From: Thecamonas trahens ATCC 50062 | Lineage: Eukaryota > Apusozoa > Apusomonadida > Apusomonadidae | Reading direction: 5' to 3' | NCBI RefSeq assembly: GCF_000142905.1 | Contig: NW_013657636.1 | Coordinates: 1-59,116, forward strand | Length of the DNA: 59,116 nucleotides | Shown here: positions 23,801 through 32,334 of the stretch, piece by piece | Position numbering within the stretch: position 1 is the first letter of the stretch | How the letters are laid out: each line of letters starts with the position of its first letter | The notes under the pieces: model-generated | What the model saw: only the letters and a program-made list of their open reading frames with translations | Told to the model about the DNA's origin: nothing | Databases searched by the model: none | Program-made: the position numbers and the translations under genes

Positions 23801-25158
23801 AGCTGGTCGCGCATCTTCTCGTACTCGGGCGAGTTGAACGCAGTCGAGCCTGGCGGGACAACGCCCTGGTTCGCCCGCGTCGACTCCTCTTGCTGCTTGG
23901 CGCGAAGCTCCATCTGCAGCTTCATCCGCTTGAACTTCTTGGAGAGCTCCTGCGAGGCGTCGAGCGCCCGCTTGAACCGCGCATCTGCGGCGTCGCGCTC
24001 GGCCTTGGATCGCGTAACCGCCTCCTGAGCCCGCGCGAGAACCTCGGCCTTGCGCTTCTCCACAAGGACCAGCCGCGACCGCTCCTGCGCCAGCTGCTCG
24101 CGAAGCTGGAGAATGAGCGCCTCTTGCTCCTCCAGCTGCGACGAGAGCGGCGCGACCCTGGCCGACGTGTCGTAGATCTCGACCTGCAGCGCAGCCTCAT
24201 TGGCTTGCAGCTGCTGGACGCGGTCGCGGAGCGACTCGACTTCCATTTGCAGCGTCACTACGTACTCTTCAAGTGACGCCTTGGCCGTCGCGCTCTCGCT
24301 GCCGGCAGCGCCCTCGCCGCTCTTGGCCCCGCCAGGCACAAAGATGCGAAACCGTGGGTCGCGCCGCGCCTTGAGACACATCTCCGCCGCAAACATGGCC
24401 AGCGAGACCTCCTCCACCTTGTCAAAGTCCTCCGCGACGAGAAAACGCGACAGGCAGACGTCGGCTCCGTAAGCCGTGTTAAGGATGGCGCGGAACTGCT
24501 CCTTGGGGTTGTCGAGCGAGAGAATGGCTGGAATGTCAAAGGCGTCCGGTGCCAGCGCCCACATCAGCGACAGCAGCGTCACCGGCTCTTCCCATCCGTT
24601 GGCAAAGTTACGGATGCTCGGGACGTGGATTCCGCGCGGCCGCTTGTCCCGCGGGCACTCGTCCAGTCGGGTCAGGAGCTCGTTGCTCAGCCCATGGAGC
24701 GCCACGCTCTCGATCTTGAGCGTCGCCGGCGACTCAGCCGGGTCCGCCAGTAGCGCCGGGAAAATGACGCCCATGTTGTGCGCGTAGTAGTACTGCGCAA
24801 TCTGGAGGATGAGCCAGACAATGCGCTCACGGTCGCCGGCCTCGATGTCCATGGCGTGGCACATAACCTTGAGCTCGCGGGCTTTGAGCACGTCGAGCAG
24901 GATGCGGGCGTTGTACAGGACGTCGGTCGGGTTGAGTGGCCGCGCGAGAACCACGCCACCGCCATGGTACGCATTGAAGACATCCAGCTCAAAGACAACG
25001 TTGATGAGGTGCGCCAGTGCGAGAGAGTCGCTAAAGTCCGACGAGAGGTTCCCCACCCGCGCACACCTTGTTCCCAGCCGCTCGTTGACCCAGACACAGA
25101 GTACACGCTCCAACCGTGTCACCCTCCATGGCTCTATCCACCCGTTGTACTTGTCCAT
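20842..25158 (-). CDS. Tandem calponin-homology / class III adenylate cyclase fusion
   Basis: 1438 aa from the ATG at 25158 (MDKYNGWIEPW); an upstream in-frame ATG at 25314 would add low-complexity residues near a poly-C tract and is less likely. Residues ~10-130 and ~165-275 are two CH domains (LCVWVNERLG, DFSDSLALAHLINVVFELD; then NFANGWEEPVTLLSLMWALAPD). A coiled coil (~300-440) leads to a class III cyclase domain (~465-690): metal-binding Asp in FTDIQGST (~470), KTEGD (~515), and DYFGPMVNRAARVEG (~597) with the catalytic Asn and Arg. Lys and Asp at the base-selecting positions predict ATP as substrate. A second coiled coil (~730-930), a Ser/Arg-rich basic region and an acidic Ser/Asp tail follow. 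Soluble: no membrane span. It probably makes cAMP at actin or microtubule structures. Confidence 0.9.
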   Translation of the reverse strand: MDKYNGWIEPWRVTRLERVLCVWVNERLGTRCARVGNLSSDFSDSLALAHLINVVFELDVFNAYHGGGVVLARPLNPTDVLYNARILLDVLKARELKVMCHAMDIEAGDRERIVWLILQIAQYYYAHNMGVIFPALLADPAESPATLKIESVALHGLSNELLTRLDECPRDKRPRGIHVPSIRNFANGWEEPVTLLSLMWALAPDAFDIPAILSLDNPKEQFRAILNTAYGADVCLSRFLVAEDFDKVEEVSLAMFAAEMCLKARRDPRFRIFVPGGAKSGEGAAGSESATAKASLEEYVVTLQMEVESLRDRVQQLQANEAALQVEIYDTSARVAPLSSQLEEQEALILQLREQLAQERSRLVLVEKRKAEVLARAQEAVTRSKAERDAADARFKRALDASQELSKKFKRMKLQMELRAKQQEESTRANQGVVPPGSTAFNSPEYEKMRDQLADSMDPAVVGPNPVVIMFTDIQGSTSLWERDAEAMAKALTVHNNVFRAFLPRMRGYEVKTEGDAFMVAFESPIDAIVCALTLQKELMRCEWPPSILDSPTTSEVRDRFGNIIWRGLRVRMALHYGTPELRMDPLTGRMDYFGPMVNRAARVEGVAKGGQVVVSEPFYHHVKDLLPTMRGSAPPDAKYLGEFTFKGIAESMKCYEIRDPMLKERVFLDNKKKAPPKPPGAADAPGEGGEAGTSDAAVEQSAIKDAAASLDDEVRALEKENAALMDELRDIGKNIDESEAHAAQLASELEAADRGFDELSADQGRARLDMLVAKFHELEKTVKGLSDKVVPAMSTSDHLSEQLGAVLSRVHMLQSQAVFTSGVSQKSVTAASELMQTFLESKEEAIEASKAALARKTSQVDKLKKRVRQLLRDVAYLKAVNSGTVARRASESGIRSGSPKGSPSGSPGGRRMSTSSGPGRRRGERRLSIGSAMQLPRTINEYPAHSPRSSTPILGHTPRSISAGASPQTSPQPSPRASSRTSAGSIHDGTKPFLGREGRTGGGKAGPKATQKVSRTPKRKDGRPRARNANRVDEKALRERERKRIRVRERRRLEGEGKSEVGHGRGRGRGREVRKRRRPHHVTPIPAIGRQFSNEIAPELTTSPLLASAAEPGAIPRRRRVRVKKQSTSTADDRHPLARSVTKSASMTSSVELPTPNIMVTIEGVGSTSPGRPSGGSLSSSDMYSDYYQYSDEGKEAAADKVHRRRRRKLRRRKKRRKYVAAVGDMPDVQIEPYSGTFNSMPDSRLSATTSEQMASDMVASLGNEFENTEPSSPDQGTMSKACSESGLTSSSSSASSSVSSSASLSSSATRSDTSFHARAMDSPQIIIEPGSMASDSSLVFRTPAAATSAGTGSDSCSCSSDGHGWSQDESCSSDGSVRVTRGAISSDKSTPNSPPASSISSIQGPGFLDMDDFDSDDFDVSCSVDSSGSDSSIDIE

Positions 25159-25593
25159 GGTATCACCCTTGAAAAAGCCTCTTCTTCCTCCTCTCCCGCT
25201 TTGTCGAGAGAGGCTGTAACCGCGCCTACGAGGGGCTACGGCGAGGTGGGGGAAGGGAGGGGAGAGAGAGAGAGAGCGGGGTGCGTGGCCGCAGACCAAC
25301 GCTGCTGCTGCCACCCGACGCGCACATCAACGATTCGCCAGCCGCTAGCGAAATCGTTTGCCACCCCCCCCCCCCCCCCCCCCCCTTCCCCCCTCCTCGA
25401 ATATCAGCCAATTTACGTCAGTATTGGTCATGCCAACCATAGCGTTGGCGAATGGTGCTGCATATGCGGCGCCGAGTGAAATGGAACATCATCGAACAGC
25501 TCCATTGCCTTCTCATTTACAGAACGAAAGCCATCTGACGACTCAGGTAGAGGCAGTGAGGCAAGAGTCACAGACCCAACTTGGGGGAAAGCC
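25159..25593. promoter_or_regulatory. Divergent promoter region with C22 tract
   Basis: This 435-bp region separates the divergent cyclase (minus) and doublecortin-like (plus) genes. It contains a GA-rich stretch (25240-25280) and an uninterrupted C22 tract at 25364-25385. It must hold both promoters; no TATA box or other known element stands out. Confidence 0.5.
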
Positions 25594-26577
25594 ATGTCGC
25601 ATCAAGTCACACCACCGCCTACAGAGGTGGACACGTCGAACGATGAGCTACTTGCTCGCTTGCTGGCGGCAGAGTATGGTGGTGAAGGCGGTCTCTCGGT
25701 CGAGTACTCGCTCGCTGCGCCCTGTCCGCTCAACCGGCTCGAGACGGCGGCCGATGCGTATGGCCACGACGATGGGCTCGTGTGTGAGATGAAGAATCAC
25801 GGCAAGTCGGCCGAGTGTGTGCTTGATTTGGAGGCATTCAACGCGGTGTACGGCCACGAGCTGGTGACGCTGGTGCGGCCGGACGATGAGTTTGAAGCCG
25901 GCGATCCGCTTGAGGTCATCGAGCTTGCCGACAGCGGCTTCTTGCTCTCCATCGGCGGCTTTGACGAGCGGTGGTACGGGTTTGAGGAGAGGATTGTCTC
26001 CGAGACAGCGCTGCATGCGGCCATGGAGGCTCTGCTGGCAGACGAGGAGCGGATGCGTGAGTACGACGCGCTCGAGGCCGAGGAGCGCCGGTACATGGCC
26101 CGCGGCGCCCGCGCCCGCAATCCGGCGGTCCAAGTCGTGGCACCGCGCCGATCGACTGCCGCCGCGGCAGCGCGGCGTGAGGCCGAAGCACTGGCCGCAA
26201 TCAACGCTGAGGCCGAGGCTGCGGCGTGGGCCACTCCCAAGGTCCGCAAGTACCGCGACAAGCCGCGCAAGTTCAAGGATCTGCAGGGCACCGTCGAGTC
26301 GGAGCGCGAGGCCTCAGCCGACGCCGTTGTCCTCGCCATCCAGCCGCTCGGTGACCAGCGGAACGAAAAGTTGATCAAGGTTCCGGGCGCCAAGCTCAAC
26401 CTGACCCGCCTACTCAAGGCTATCAACCAAAAGTACAACCTCCGCGGCAAGTCCAAGTTTACCCGCATCTTTGACGTCGACGGCGCCGAGATCGTCGACA
26501 TTGCTGCCGCCGCTGCCCTCCCTGCCGGTGCCGCCGTCATTGTCTCACGCGGCAAGGCTCCGAACCTGCCTGCCTGA
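25594..26577 (+). CDS. Doublecortin-like domain protein
   Basis: 327 aa. The middle (about 150-225) is an Ala/Arg/Glu-rich helix likely to form a coiled coil. Residues ~245-322 look like a doublecortin (DCX) ubiquitin-like fold: a GD turn, a basic strand (KLIKVPG), LTRLLKAINQKYNL helix, then TRIFDVDGAEIVDI matching the DCX pattern 'r.l.t.dG..v..l'. DCX domains bind microtubules, often in cilia. The first 140 residues are acidic and unrecognised. The ATG at 25594 is the first of a clean ORF whose upstream frame is not coding-like. The DCX call is by eye and moderate. Confidence 0.6.
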   Translation: MSHQVTPPPTEVDTSNDELLARLLAAEYGGEGGLSVEYSLAAPCPLNRLETAADAYGHDDGLVCEMKNHGKSAECVLDLEAFNAVYGHELVTLVRPDDEFEAGDPLEVIELADSGFLLSIGGFDERWYGFEERIVSETALHAAMEALLADEERMREYDALEAEERRYMARGARARNPAVQVVAPRRSTAAAAARREAEALAAINAEAEAAAWATPKVRKYRDKPRKFKDLQGTVESEREASADAVVLAIQPLGDQRNEKLIKVPGAKLNLTRLLKAINQKYNLRGKSKFTRIFDVDGAEIVDIAAAAALPAGAAVIVSRGKAPNLPA

Positions 26578-26700
26578 TATCGATTGCTCTTCGGAGGCTG
26601 AGCCGTCTGCACTGCAGCTGATCGCTCGACATAAACCGCCAACTACCAACCGAACCGGGCACCAACCGAATCGAGCACTACAACTGGTCGAGCATCATAC

Positions 26701-27142
26701 TTTGTCGACACCGGATCAGACCAAACACCACAGCAAGTCGACGTCCGATCAGACCAAACACCACAGCAAGTCGACACCGGATCAGACCAAACACCACAGC
26801 AAGTCGACGTCCGATCAGACCAAACACTACAGCAAGTCGATGCCCGATCACACCAAACACCACAGCAAGTCGATGCCCGATCACACCAAACACCACAGCA
26901 AGTCGATGCCCGATCACACCAAACACCACAGCAAGTCGATGCCCGATCAGACCAAACACCACAGCAAGTCGATGCCCGATCACACCAAACACCACAGCTA
27001 GTCGATGCCCGATCACACCAAACACCACAGCTAGTCGATGCCCGATCACACCAAACACCACAGCAAGTCCACGCCGGATCAGACCAAACACCACAGCAAG
27101 TCGATGCCGGATCAGACCAAACACCACAGCAGGTCTCGCACC
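26701..27142. repeat. 33-bp minisatellite, ~13 copies
   Basis: Tandem 33-bp units of the form AGCAAGTCGATGCCCGATCA followed by CACCAAACACCAC, about 13 copies with a few substitutions (GACGTCC/GACACCG/GATGCCC variants, CACACC/CAGACC). Two units have a T that makes an in-frame TAG in the plus frame that reads KSMPDHTKHHS. It lies between the stop of the doublecortin-like gene and the start of the RCC1 gene, and is probably noncoding. Confidence 0.92.
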
Positions 27143-27267
27143 AATAACGTCATCATCGACCGAGCGAACCCAACGCAGCGTCATTTTGGCCAACAAAGCG
27201 ACCACAAGCACCCCCGAGACACACCACAGGCCGACGCCAAGTCACAGGCACATACACAGCTCTCTGC

Positions 27268-27345
27268 CTACACCCACACACATACACACATACACACACA
27301 CACACACACACACATACACGTATACACACATCCGACACACATACA
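27268..27345. repeat. CA/CATA microsatellite
   Basis: About 75 bp of CACA with occasional CATA interruptions, directly before the RCC1 start codon (27347). Confidence 0.9.
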
Positions 27346-27346
27346 C

Positions 27347-29092
27347 ATGTCTGGTAACGCGGTGCTTGTGTGCGGGCACAACTACTGGGGTCAGCTTGGC
27401 CTCTCGCCTGAAGAGTATGTGGAAGCGTTCGAGACGGACGTGACTTTGGCAACAGGCGAGAGAAGCACAGGCCGTCTTGGTGGCCACAAGAGCCACGGGG
27501 GCCTTGGTCATGATGGTGGACTCGGTTCGAGCAGCGGAGGCGGTACGAGCTCGGCCTCTCGCCATCATGATGAGCCTCCTGCTACACTTGATACCTTTAC
27601 AGAGCTCGAGCTCCCGCCTGGCCTCAACGTCATCTCGGCAGTCGCCGGCGATGCGCATACAGTGCTCCTCTCAGACGCTGGTGAGGTGTACACCTTTGGC
27701 TGTGGCCGCTCTGGCCAGCTTGGTCATGGCGACACTCTGTCCTCGCCGCAGCCGCGGAGAGTCGCTGCGCTGGATGGTGTCCGCATTGTCAAGATTGCCG
27801 CAGGTGCCCAGGTCACGCTCGCCGTCTCGGAGCCTGGTCGGCTATACATGATGGGCACTCTGCAGCGATACTCGTACACCGGCGAGGTCCGGAGGACCAA
27901 GCTCTGCCTTCCGACACTTGTCCAGGGCCTGGCGTCGGTCGACATTGTCGACGTCGTTTGCGGCGGCTGGCACGTACTTGCCCTCGACATCACCGGTCGC
28001 GTCTACTCGTTTGGCTGGAACAAGGCATGTCAGCTCGGGCTCGGCGACTCGCGCGCCCGCTCGCAGCCGCGGCTGGTCAAGGTCCTCCGGAACCACAAGG
28101 TGGTCCAGATTGCCGCTGGCCGGCAACACTCGCTGGTGCTCCTCGAAGAGGGCTTTGTCGTGGGCTGGGGCTCGAACCGCTACGGTGCGCTCGGCGGCGT
28201 GCCGGCGGGCTTTATCCGCAAGCCGCAGCTCGTCGACCTCAACGTCTGCCTCCCCCCGGGCTACACCTTCCTCCCGTCGTCGATTCACGCCGGTCACTAC
28301 ACATCTTTTGTTGCCGGCCTCGCATCGCGCAAGCGCGGCTCGTCCAAGCCCAAGCACGCCCCGCGGACCGTGGTCTTTGCCACCGGCCACGGAACAGACG
28401 GCCAGCTCGGCTCGGGCCGGCTCCAGACCCAACGCATGTTCACTCGGTTCAAGCTCCCGCACTGCGCCACTCCTCGCAAGCCGCTCGCGCGTCCGGCGCC
28501 ATATACCGCCCGGCTGCCAGACGCCGGGCCCGTAGTCGCCGGTGACGTCGCCGTCCTCGCCCAGCTCGCTGCTGAGGACCTGCTCGGCTCGTCCGAGTCG
28601 GACGATGACTGGCTCGACGATCCGTCGCCGTTTGCGCCCGACCTCGACTCGGACTCGGACTCGGAAGACGAGGAGACCATCCCGGTTGTCGGCGGCGGTG
28701 CAGGCCCGTTCAAGGGCGTTTGTCTCCCCCGCGCCGCTGTCGTCGCCCGCAACACCGATGCGCCCAAACCGCAGCCTGGCCGCCGGACCCCGCCGGCCTC
28801 TCACTTTCCGCTCGTCGACGGCTCACAGTGGCACTCCATGGCCGTCAAACGCGGCGCCGTCTGGGCTACCGGCTGGGGCTATGGTGGCCGCCTCGGCTTT
28901 ACCCCGCTCTCGCTCTCCAACTGCGATACCCTCACTGACGATGTCTTCCAGCGCAACCCGGTCCGCGTCCCGCTCCCGCCGAACCTCTACGCTCTCGACT
29001 GTTCCGTTGGCACCGGCCACTCGGTTGTCCTCGCTGCCCGCATGGCGGCGCCCACCCTCTCAGGCGACGAGCCCGTCCCCATTGATGAGTAA
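27347..29092 (+). CDS. RCC1-repeat beta-propeller protein
   Basis: 581 aa from the ATG at 27347. The frame is open further upstream through CA repeats and minisatellite, but that translation is low complexity. RCC1-type blades occur at about residues 5-18 (VLVCGHNYWGQLG), 114 (VYTFGCGRSGQLGHGD), 219 (VYSFGWNKACQLGLGD), 270 (VVGWGSNRYGALG), 341 (ATGHGTDGQLG) and 504 (VWATGWGYGGRLG), giving about seven blades. An acidic insertion of Ser/Asp/Glu lies at ~414-444. RCC1 family members act as Ran exchange factors or as diverse scaffolds; the conserved Ran-contact pattern is not evident, so a general propeller scaffold is safer. Confidence 0.88.
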   Translation: MSGNAVLVCGHNYWGQLGLSPEEYVEAFETDVTLATGERSTGRLGGHKSHGGLGHDGGLGSSSGGGTSSASRHHDEPPATLDTFTELELPPGLNVISAVAGDAHTVLLSDAGEVYTFGCGRSGQLGHGDTLSSPQPRRVAALDGVRIVKIAAGAQVTLAVSEPGRLYMMGTLQRYSYTGEVRRTKLCLPTLVQGLASVDIVDVVCGGWHVLALDITGRVYSFGWNKACQLGLGDSRARSQPRLVKVLRNHKVVQIAAGRQHSLVLLEEGFVVGWGSNRYGALGGVPAGFIRKPQLVDLNVCLPPGYTFLPSSIHAGHYTSFVAGLASRKRGSSKPKHAPRTVVFATGHGTDGQLGSGRLQTQRMFTRFKLPHCATPRKPLARPAPYTARLPDAGPVVAGDVAVLAQLAAEDLLGSSESDDDWLDDPSPFAPDLDSDSDSEDEETIPVVGGGAGPFKGVCLPRAAVVARNTDAPKPQPGRRTPPASHFPLVDGSQWHSMAVKRGAVWATGWGYGGRLGFTPLSLSNCDTLTDDVFQRNPVRVPLPPNLYALDCSVGTGHSVVLAARMAAPTLSGDEPVPIDE

Positions 29093-29112
29093 AACCAGTC
29101 GCTGTCCTCACC

Positions 29113-30030
29113 TCAACGCCGCTTGCCCGGTGATCCCCGCCCGCGCCCGCGCTGGCTCTTCTTCCCGCGCCGCTTCTTGCGGCCCGACGCCGGCACATAC
29201 GCCGCCGGCAAGTCAGCGTACAGCGAGCCGAGCGTCATCTCCTTGGCAAGCATGTCGTCCATCGAGAGCTCGACCACTCGCTTGGCCGCGTTTCTCGCAT
29301 CAGCCTCCTTCTGGGCCTGTGCACGTGCCCGGCCCAGCGCCGCACGTGTGCTCGCATTGACAAGCGCCTGCTGCTCGATCCGCCGCCGCCGCCGCTCCTC
29401 CAGTGCCTCGACCCGCGCCGCCTCTTCTGCCGCCACCGCCCGCCGGTCCTCAAGTACCAGCGCCACCCGGTTGAGGCGCTGGACAACCCGAAACGCAGAA
29501 GGCACCACGCCCTTGTCGTCGGCCGCATCAAAGTCAGCCCCGCCCTCGATGAGCACCTCAAGCACCTTGCTGTCCGCCAACCCCGATCCATTCTCCAGCG
29601 CTACATGTAGCGGCGTCTTGCCGCCAACACCAGCCACGGAGACCCCGGCCCCAGCTCCGAGCAGAAACGAGATCATGTCCACCACCCCGCCCCGCACCGC
29701 GTGCATCAGCGGCGTCGACCCACTCGAGTCAAACGAGTCCACCAACGCCTCCCACACCCCATTGTCCTCGGCCTCTTCCACCTCGTGCGCCGTGTCCGCA
29801 CCGCTCAGGAGCGAGTGGATATACGCCAGCACGTCGAGCGAGCCCGACGCCGCCGCCGCGTGCAAGATCGAGTCCACCGCCTCGCTGCCCGCCGCCGCCG
29901 CCGCCACTTCGTCTGCCGATGGCATGAGCTGAACCTGTCCGTAGCTCACTAGCCACTTGACCTGCTCGATGTTCCCTGTCCGCGTCGCCCGAAACAGATC
30001 GACCTGCCCGTCATACCCTCCGTCATCCAT
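29113..30030 (-). CDS. Ankyrin-repeat protein with basic C-terminal tail
   Basis: 305 aa from the ATG at 30030 (MDDGGYDGQVDLF); an upstream in-frame ATG at 30180 would add Cys/Gly-rich residues and is less likely. Ankyrin repeats span residues ~5-180, with clear elements DLFRATRTGNIEQVKWLVSYG, LHAAAASGSLDVLAYIHSLL, TPLMHAVRGGVVDMISFLLG and TPLHVALENG. A long Arg/Glu/Ala helix (~190-260) is probably a coiled coil, and the tail (~285-305) is a KKRRGKK/RGRGR basic patch suited to nucleic-acid binding or nuclear import. It is tail-to-tail with the RCC1 gene, 20 bp apart. Partners unknown. Confidence 0.78.
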   Translation of the reverse strand: MDDGGYDGQVDLFRATRTGNIEQVKWLVSYGQVQLMPSADEVAAAAAGSEAVDSILHAAAASGSLDVLAYIHSLLSGADTAHEVEEAEDNGVWEALVDSFDSSGSTPLMHAVRGGVVDMISFLLGAGAGVSVAGVGGKTPLHVALENGSGLADSKVLEVLIEGGADFDAADDKGVVPSAFRVVQRLNRVALVLEDRRAVAAEEAARVEALEERRRRRIEQQALVNASTRAALGRARAQAQKEADARNAAKRVVELSMDDMLAKEMTLGSLYADLPAAYVPASGRKKRRGKKSQRGRGRGSPGKRR

Positions 30031-30299
30031 AGCTGCTGCCCTGCGCCTGCCATCACATAGTGAGCAACACAGTCTGCTCGCCCCTCGCCTGGTCTCCAGC
30101 GCCACGCACAAGCCGCCACCGTCTCCACCAGGGTATCCATAACCACCCCACCCGCACCACATCATCTGCACACATGTCACCTACCTCGCCTCCAACTGCT
30201 GACGACCTGGCGTAGACGAGTCTGCCGTGCGGTGACAAGGTCCGTCGTGGCACATCGTCGCCGTCATTGCCGTCGTTGCGCGCCAGCTGAAGCCAACCG

Positions 30300-30536
30300 T
30301 TCAGTTAATCGTTGACTCCAATCATGACCGAAACGTTCAAACTAATCGTTGCCCAAGACGTTCAGTTAATCGTTGACTCCAATCATGACCGAAACGTTCA
30401 ACTAATCGTTGCCCAAAACGTTCAGTTAATCGTTGACTCCAATCATGACCGAAACGTTCAAAGTAATCGTTGCCCAAAACGTTCAGTTAATCGTTGCCTC
30501 CAATCATCACCGAAACGTTCAAACTAATCGTTGAAC
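30300..30536. repeat. ~60-bp tandem repeat, 4 copies
   Basis: Units begin TTCAGTTAATCGTTG at 30300, 30361, 30421 and 30482 (periods 61, 60, 61). Each unit has two related halves, CGTTCAGTTAATCGTTG and CGTTCAAACTAATCGTTG, so the core is a ~30-bp AT-richer element. It lies between divergent genes (starts 30030 and 30674), where promoters should be. Confidence 0.92.
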
Positions 30537-30673
30537 CGCTCCCTCCTCCCCGCTTCAACCGACTCTCCGCCGCCACACCCCTCCACCAGCACCACCTCCT
30601 CATCCTCCCCTTCCACCCCATCCACTCCTCCATCCATATCTTCGTCCCTCCCGCCACAGACCCCCAAAAGGTA

Positions 30674-32272
30674 ATGACGACGGCGCACACACTCCGCCAC
30701 CTGACCCGACGAAGGACCAGCCGGAGTGAAGCAATCGAGACGAGCGGAGAGGCGAGTGTGAGCAAGGTCAACACCAACTCGGGGAGACCATCGAGTGTGG
30801 CCACAGCACATCAGTATGGATCAACGGCTGGATTCTCGCCGCATCCCCCTCCGCCACGGACTGATACGGCGGCGTCGGGTCGAGGCCAAGGTCGTGGTGA
30901 TGGCGAAGCAGAGTCCGGCCGCACACGATCTGCTGCAACACACCGCCCGTGGCAGAGACGCCGATCGACCTCGAGTGCTCGCCCGCATCAGCTCCCGCCG
31001 CCGCTCAAGATGCCCAACATCGGCGGTGGTAACTGGCATCGTCGGGGCGAGGTCGATGCCCGCGGCAGAGTCGCCCCTGCCGCGTCGGCCGTAGCGAGGA
31101 TGCGCGGGCAGGCGGGGGGAGCGGAGACAAGCGGACGTGAGGGCGGCACGGGGGGCGAAGAACGGATGGGTCGCGGCGAGGGCCGTGCTGCTATCCGAGA
31201 TGTGACGCTGCTCTCGGCGACGCTGGCCACGCTGCTGGAGGCTGGTGGTGCGGCCGAGGTCGACGATGTGACCTCGGGGTGGGCGGTCGAACTGGCGCTG
31301 GCATCGGCTGTCGCCGTCGGCCCGGCGCCGACGCGCATGGGGTGGGCGACCGAGTCGCTGCGGCTCCTGGCCCGGCTGGCCGACTCTGCTGTCCGCCCGC
31401 TGGTTGCCGGCGTCCAGCCACTACTTGCGCTACTGGCATCGCAGTTTGCGGTCGACACCGCCGCCTGGCAGTCGCAGGACCTCAAGATCCGACGGTATCT
31501 CTCGCCGCAGATTGCATCGATATTAGGTGCCTTCATTTGGCTTGCCCGCATCGCGCCTGTGGTGGTGGCCCAGCTTGAAGGTATGGGCGACCAGGCCGGC
31601 GGCTTGCTCTCGCGGGTGGCGGCGCTCGTCAACGACAAGATGCAGCTCGAACTGGACATGGCCGAGCTCCGCGCCCAGCTACAGGCCATGCGGACTCGCC
31701 AGCAGACCGTTGCCAACGCTGCTGTCCAGACCGACGACGACTCTGCCCGCGTGCGCCGCCTTGAACACGCACTGCAGGCCGAGCGCGTGCGGGTTGGCGA
31801 GCTCTCGCGCCAGATCGCCGGCTCTGCTGCCGCCACCAAGGCTGCGGTGGACGACGCACTCAACCGCTGCGCCACAGAGTTGGAGGCCAAGTACGAGGGT
31901 ATTGCCCACGACATGGTCGCTGACGCAGCAGCCGAGAACGAGATCAAGCTCTCGGAGCTCCGCGCCAAGGTCCGCGGTGCCCACCTCCGCGAGGCCGCGC
32001 TCCAGCGGACCATTGCCATCTTTGAGCAGCGTGCCGCCGAGGCGGACATGCAGACCCGGCTGCTGCAGGCCCGGCTCGAGGTCGAGGCGTCGGGCGCGGC
32101 CGCCAGCGGAGGCTCGACCGTTGATCTGCTCCAGACCGAGCTGGCCATGCTCCGCGCCCGCGCCGCTGCCGCCGAGGCCAACTGTGCCGAGCTCGCCGCT
32201 CGCAACGCCTCGCTCGAAGCCACGCTCTCGGTCCATCTCGACGAGCAGATGCAGCCGCCGCGGCTAGAATGA
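30674..32272 (+). CDS. Coiled-coil protein of unknown function
   Basis: 532 aa from the ATG at 30674 (MTTAHTLRHLTRRR). The frame is open upstream into the 60-bp repeats, which I do not regard as coding. The N-terminal ~180 residues are Ser/Gly/Arg/Pro-rich and disordered. Residues ~195-350 are Ala/Leu-rich helices with a hydrophobic patch (SILGAFIWLARIAPVVVAQL near 285). Residues ~360-530 form a long coiled coil with heptad-like Leu/Ala and many Arg/Glu. No family recognised; a scaffold or tether is plausible. Convergent with the CIMIP2-like gene, with 62 bp between stops. Confidence 0.7.
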   Translation: MTTAHTLRHLTRRRTSRSEAIETSGEASVSKVNTNSGRPSSVATAHQYGSTAGFSPHPPPPRTDTAASGRGQGRGDGEAESGRTRSAATHRPWQRRRSTSSARPHQLPPPLKMPNIGGGNWHRRGEVDARGRVAPAASAVARMRGQAGGAETSGREGGTGGEERMGRGEGRAAIRDVTLLSATLATLLEAGGAAEVDDVTSGWAVELALASAVAVGPAPTRMGWATESLRLLARLADSAVRPLVAGVQPLLALLASQFAVDTAAWQSQDLKIRRYLSPQIASILGAFIWLARIAPVVVAQLEGMGDQAGGLLSRVAALVNDKMQLELDMAELRAQLQAMRTRQQTVANAAVQTDDDSARVRRLEHALQAERVRVGELSRQIAGSAAATKAAVDDALNRCATELEAKYEGIAHDMVADAAAENEIKLSELRAKVRGAHLREAALQRTIAIFEQRAAEADMQTRLLQARLEVEASGAAASGGSTVDLLQTELAMLRARAAAAEANCAELAARNASLEATLSVHLDEQMQPPRLE

Positions 32273-32334
32273 ATGAAGCAGCTGCGATTGGGTACTTTAT
32301 GGGGGTGTGAGGCTGTTGCGGCTGGGCTGAGCAC

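Noticed and set aside
26678-27211. Minus-strand 177-aa ORF of 11-residue hydrophobic repeats (HRLAVVFGVIG)
   Set aside because: It is the translation of the 33-bp minisatellite; a frame without stops in one unit is automatically open in all. No upstream coding signal or conserved domain.
27038-27346. N-terminal extension of the RCC1 protein through the minisatellite and CA repeats
   Set aside because: The frame is open, but it would encode KS.PD.TKHHS units and long Thr/His runs; upstream units carry stops in that frame.
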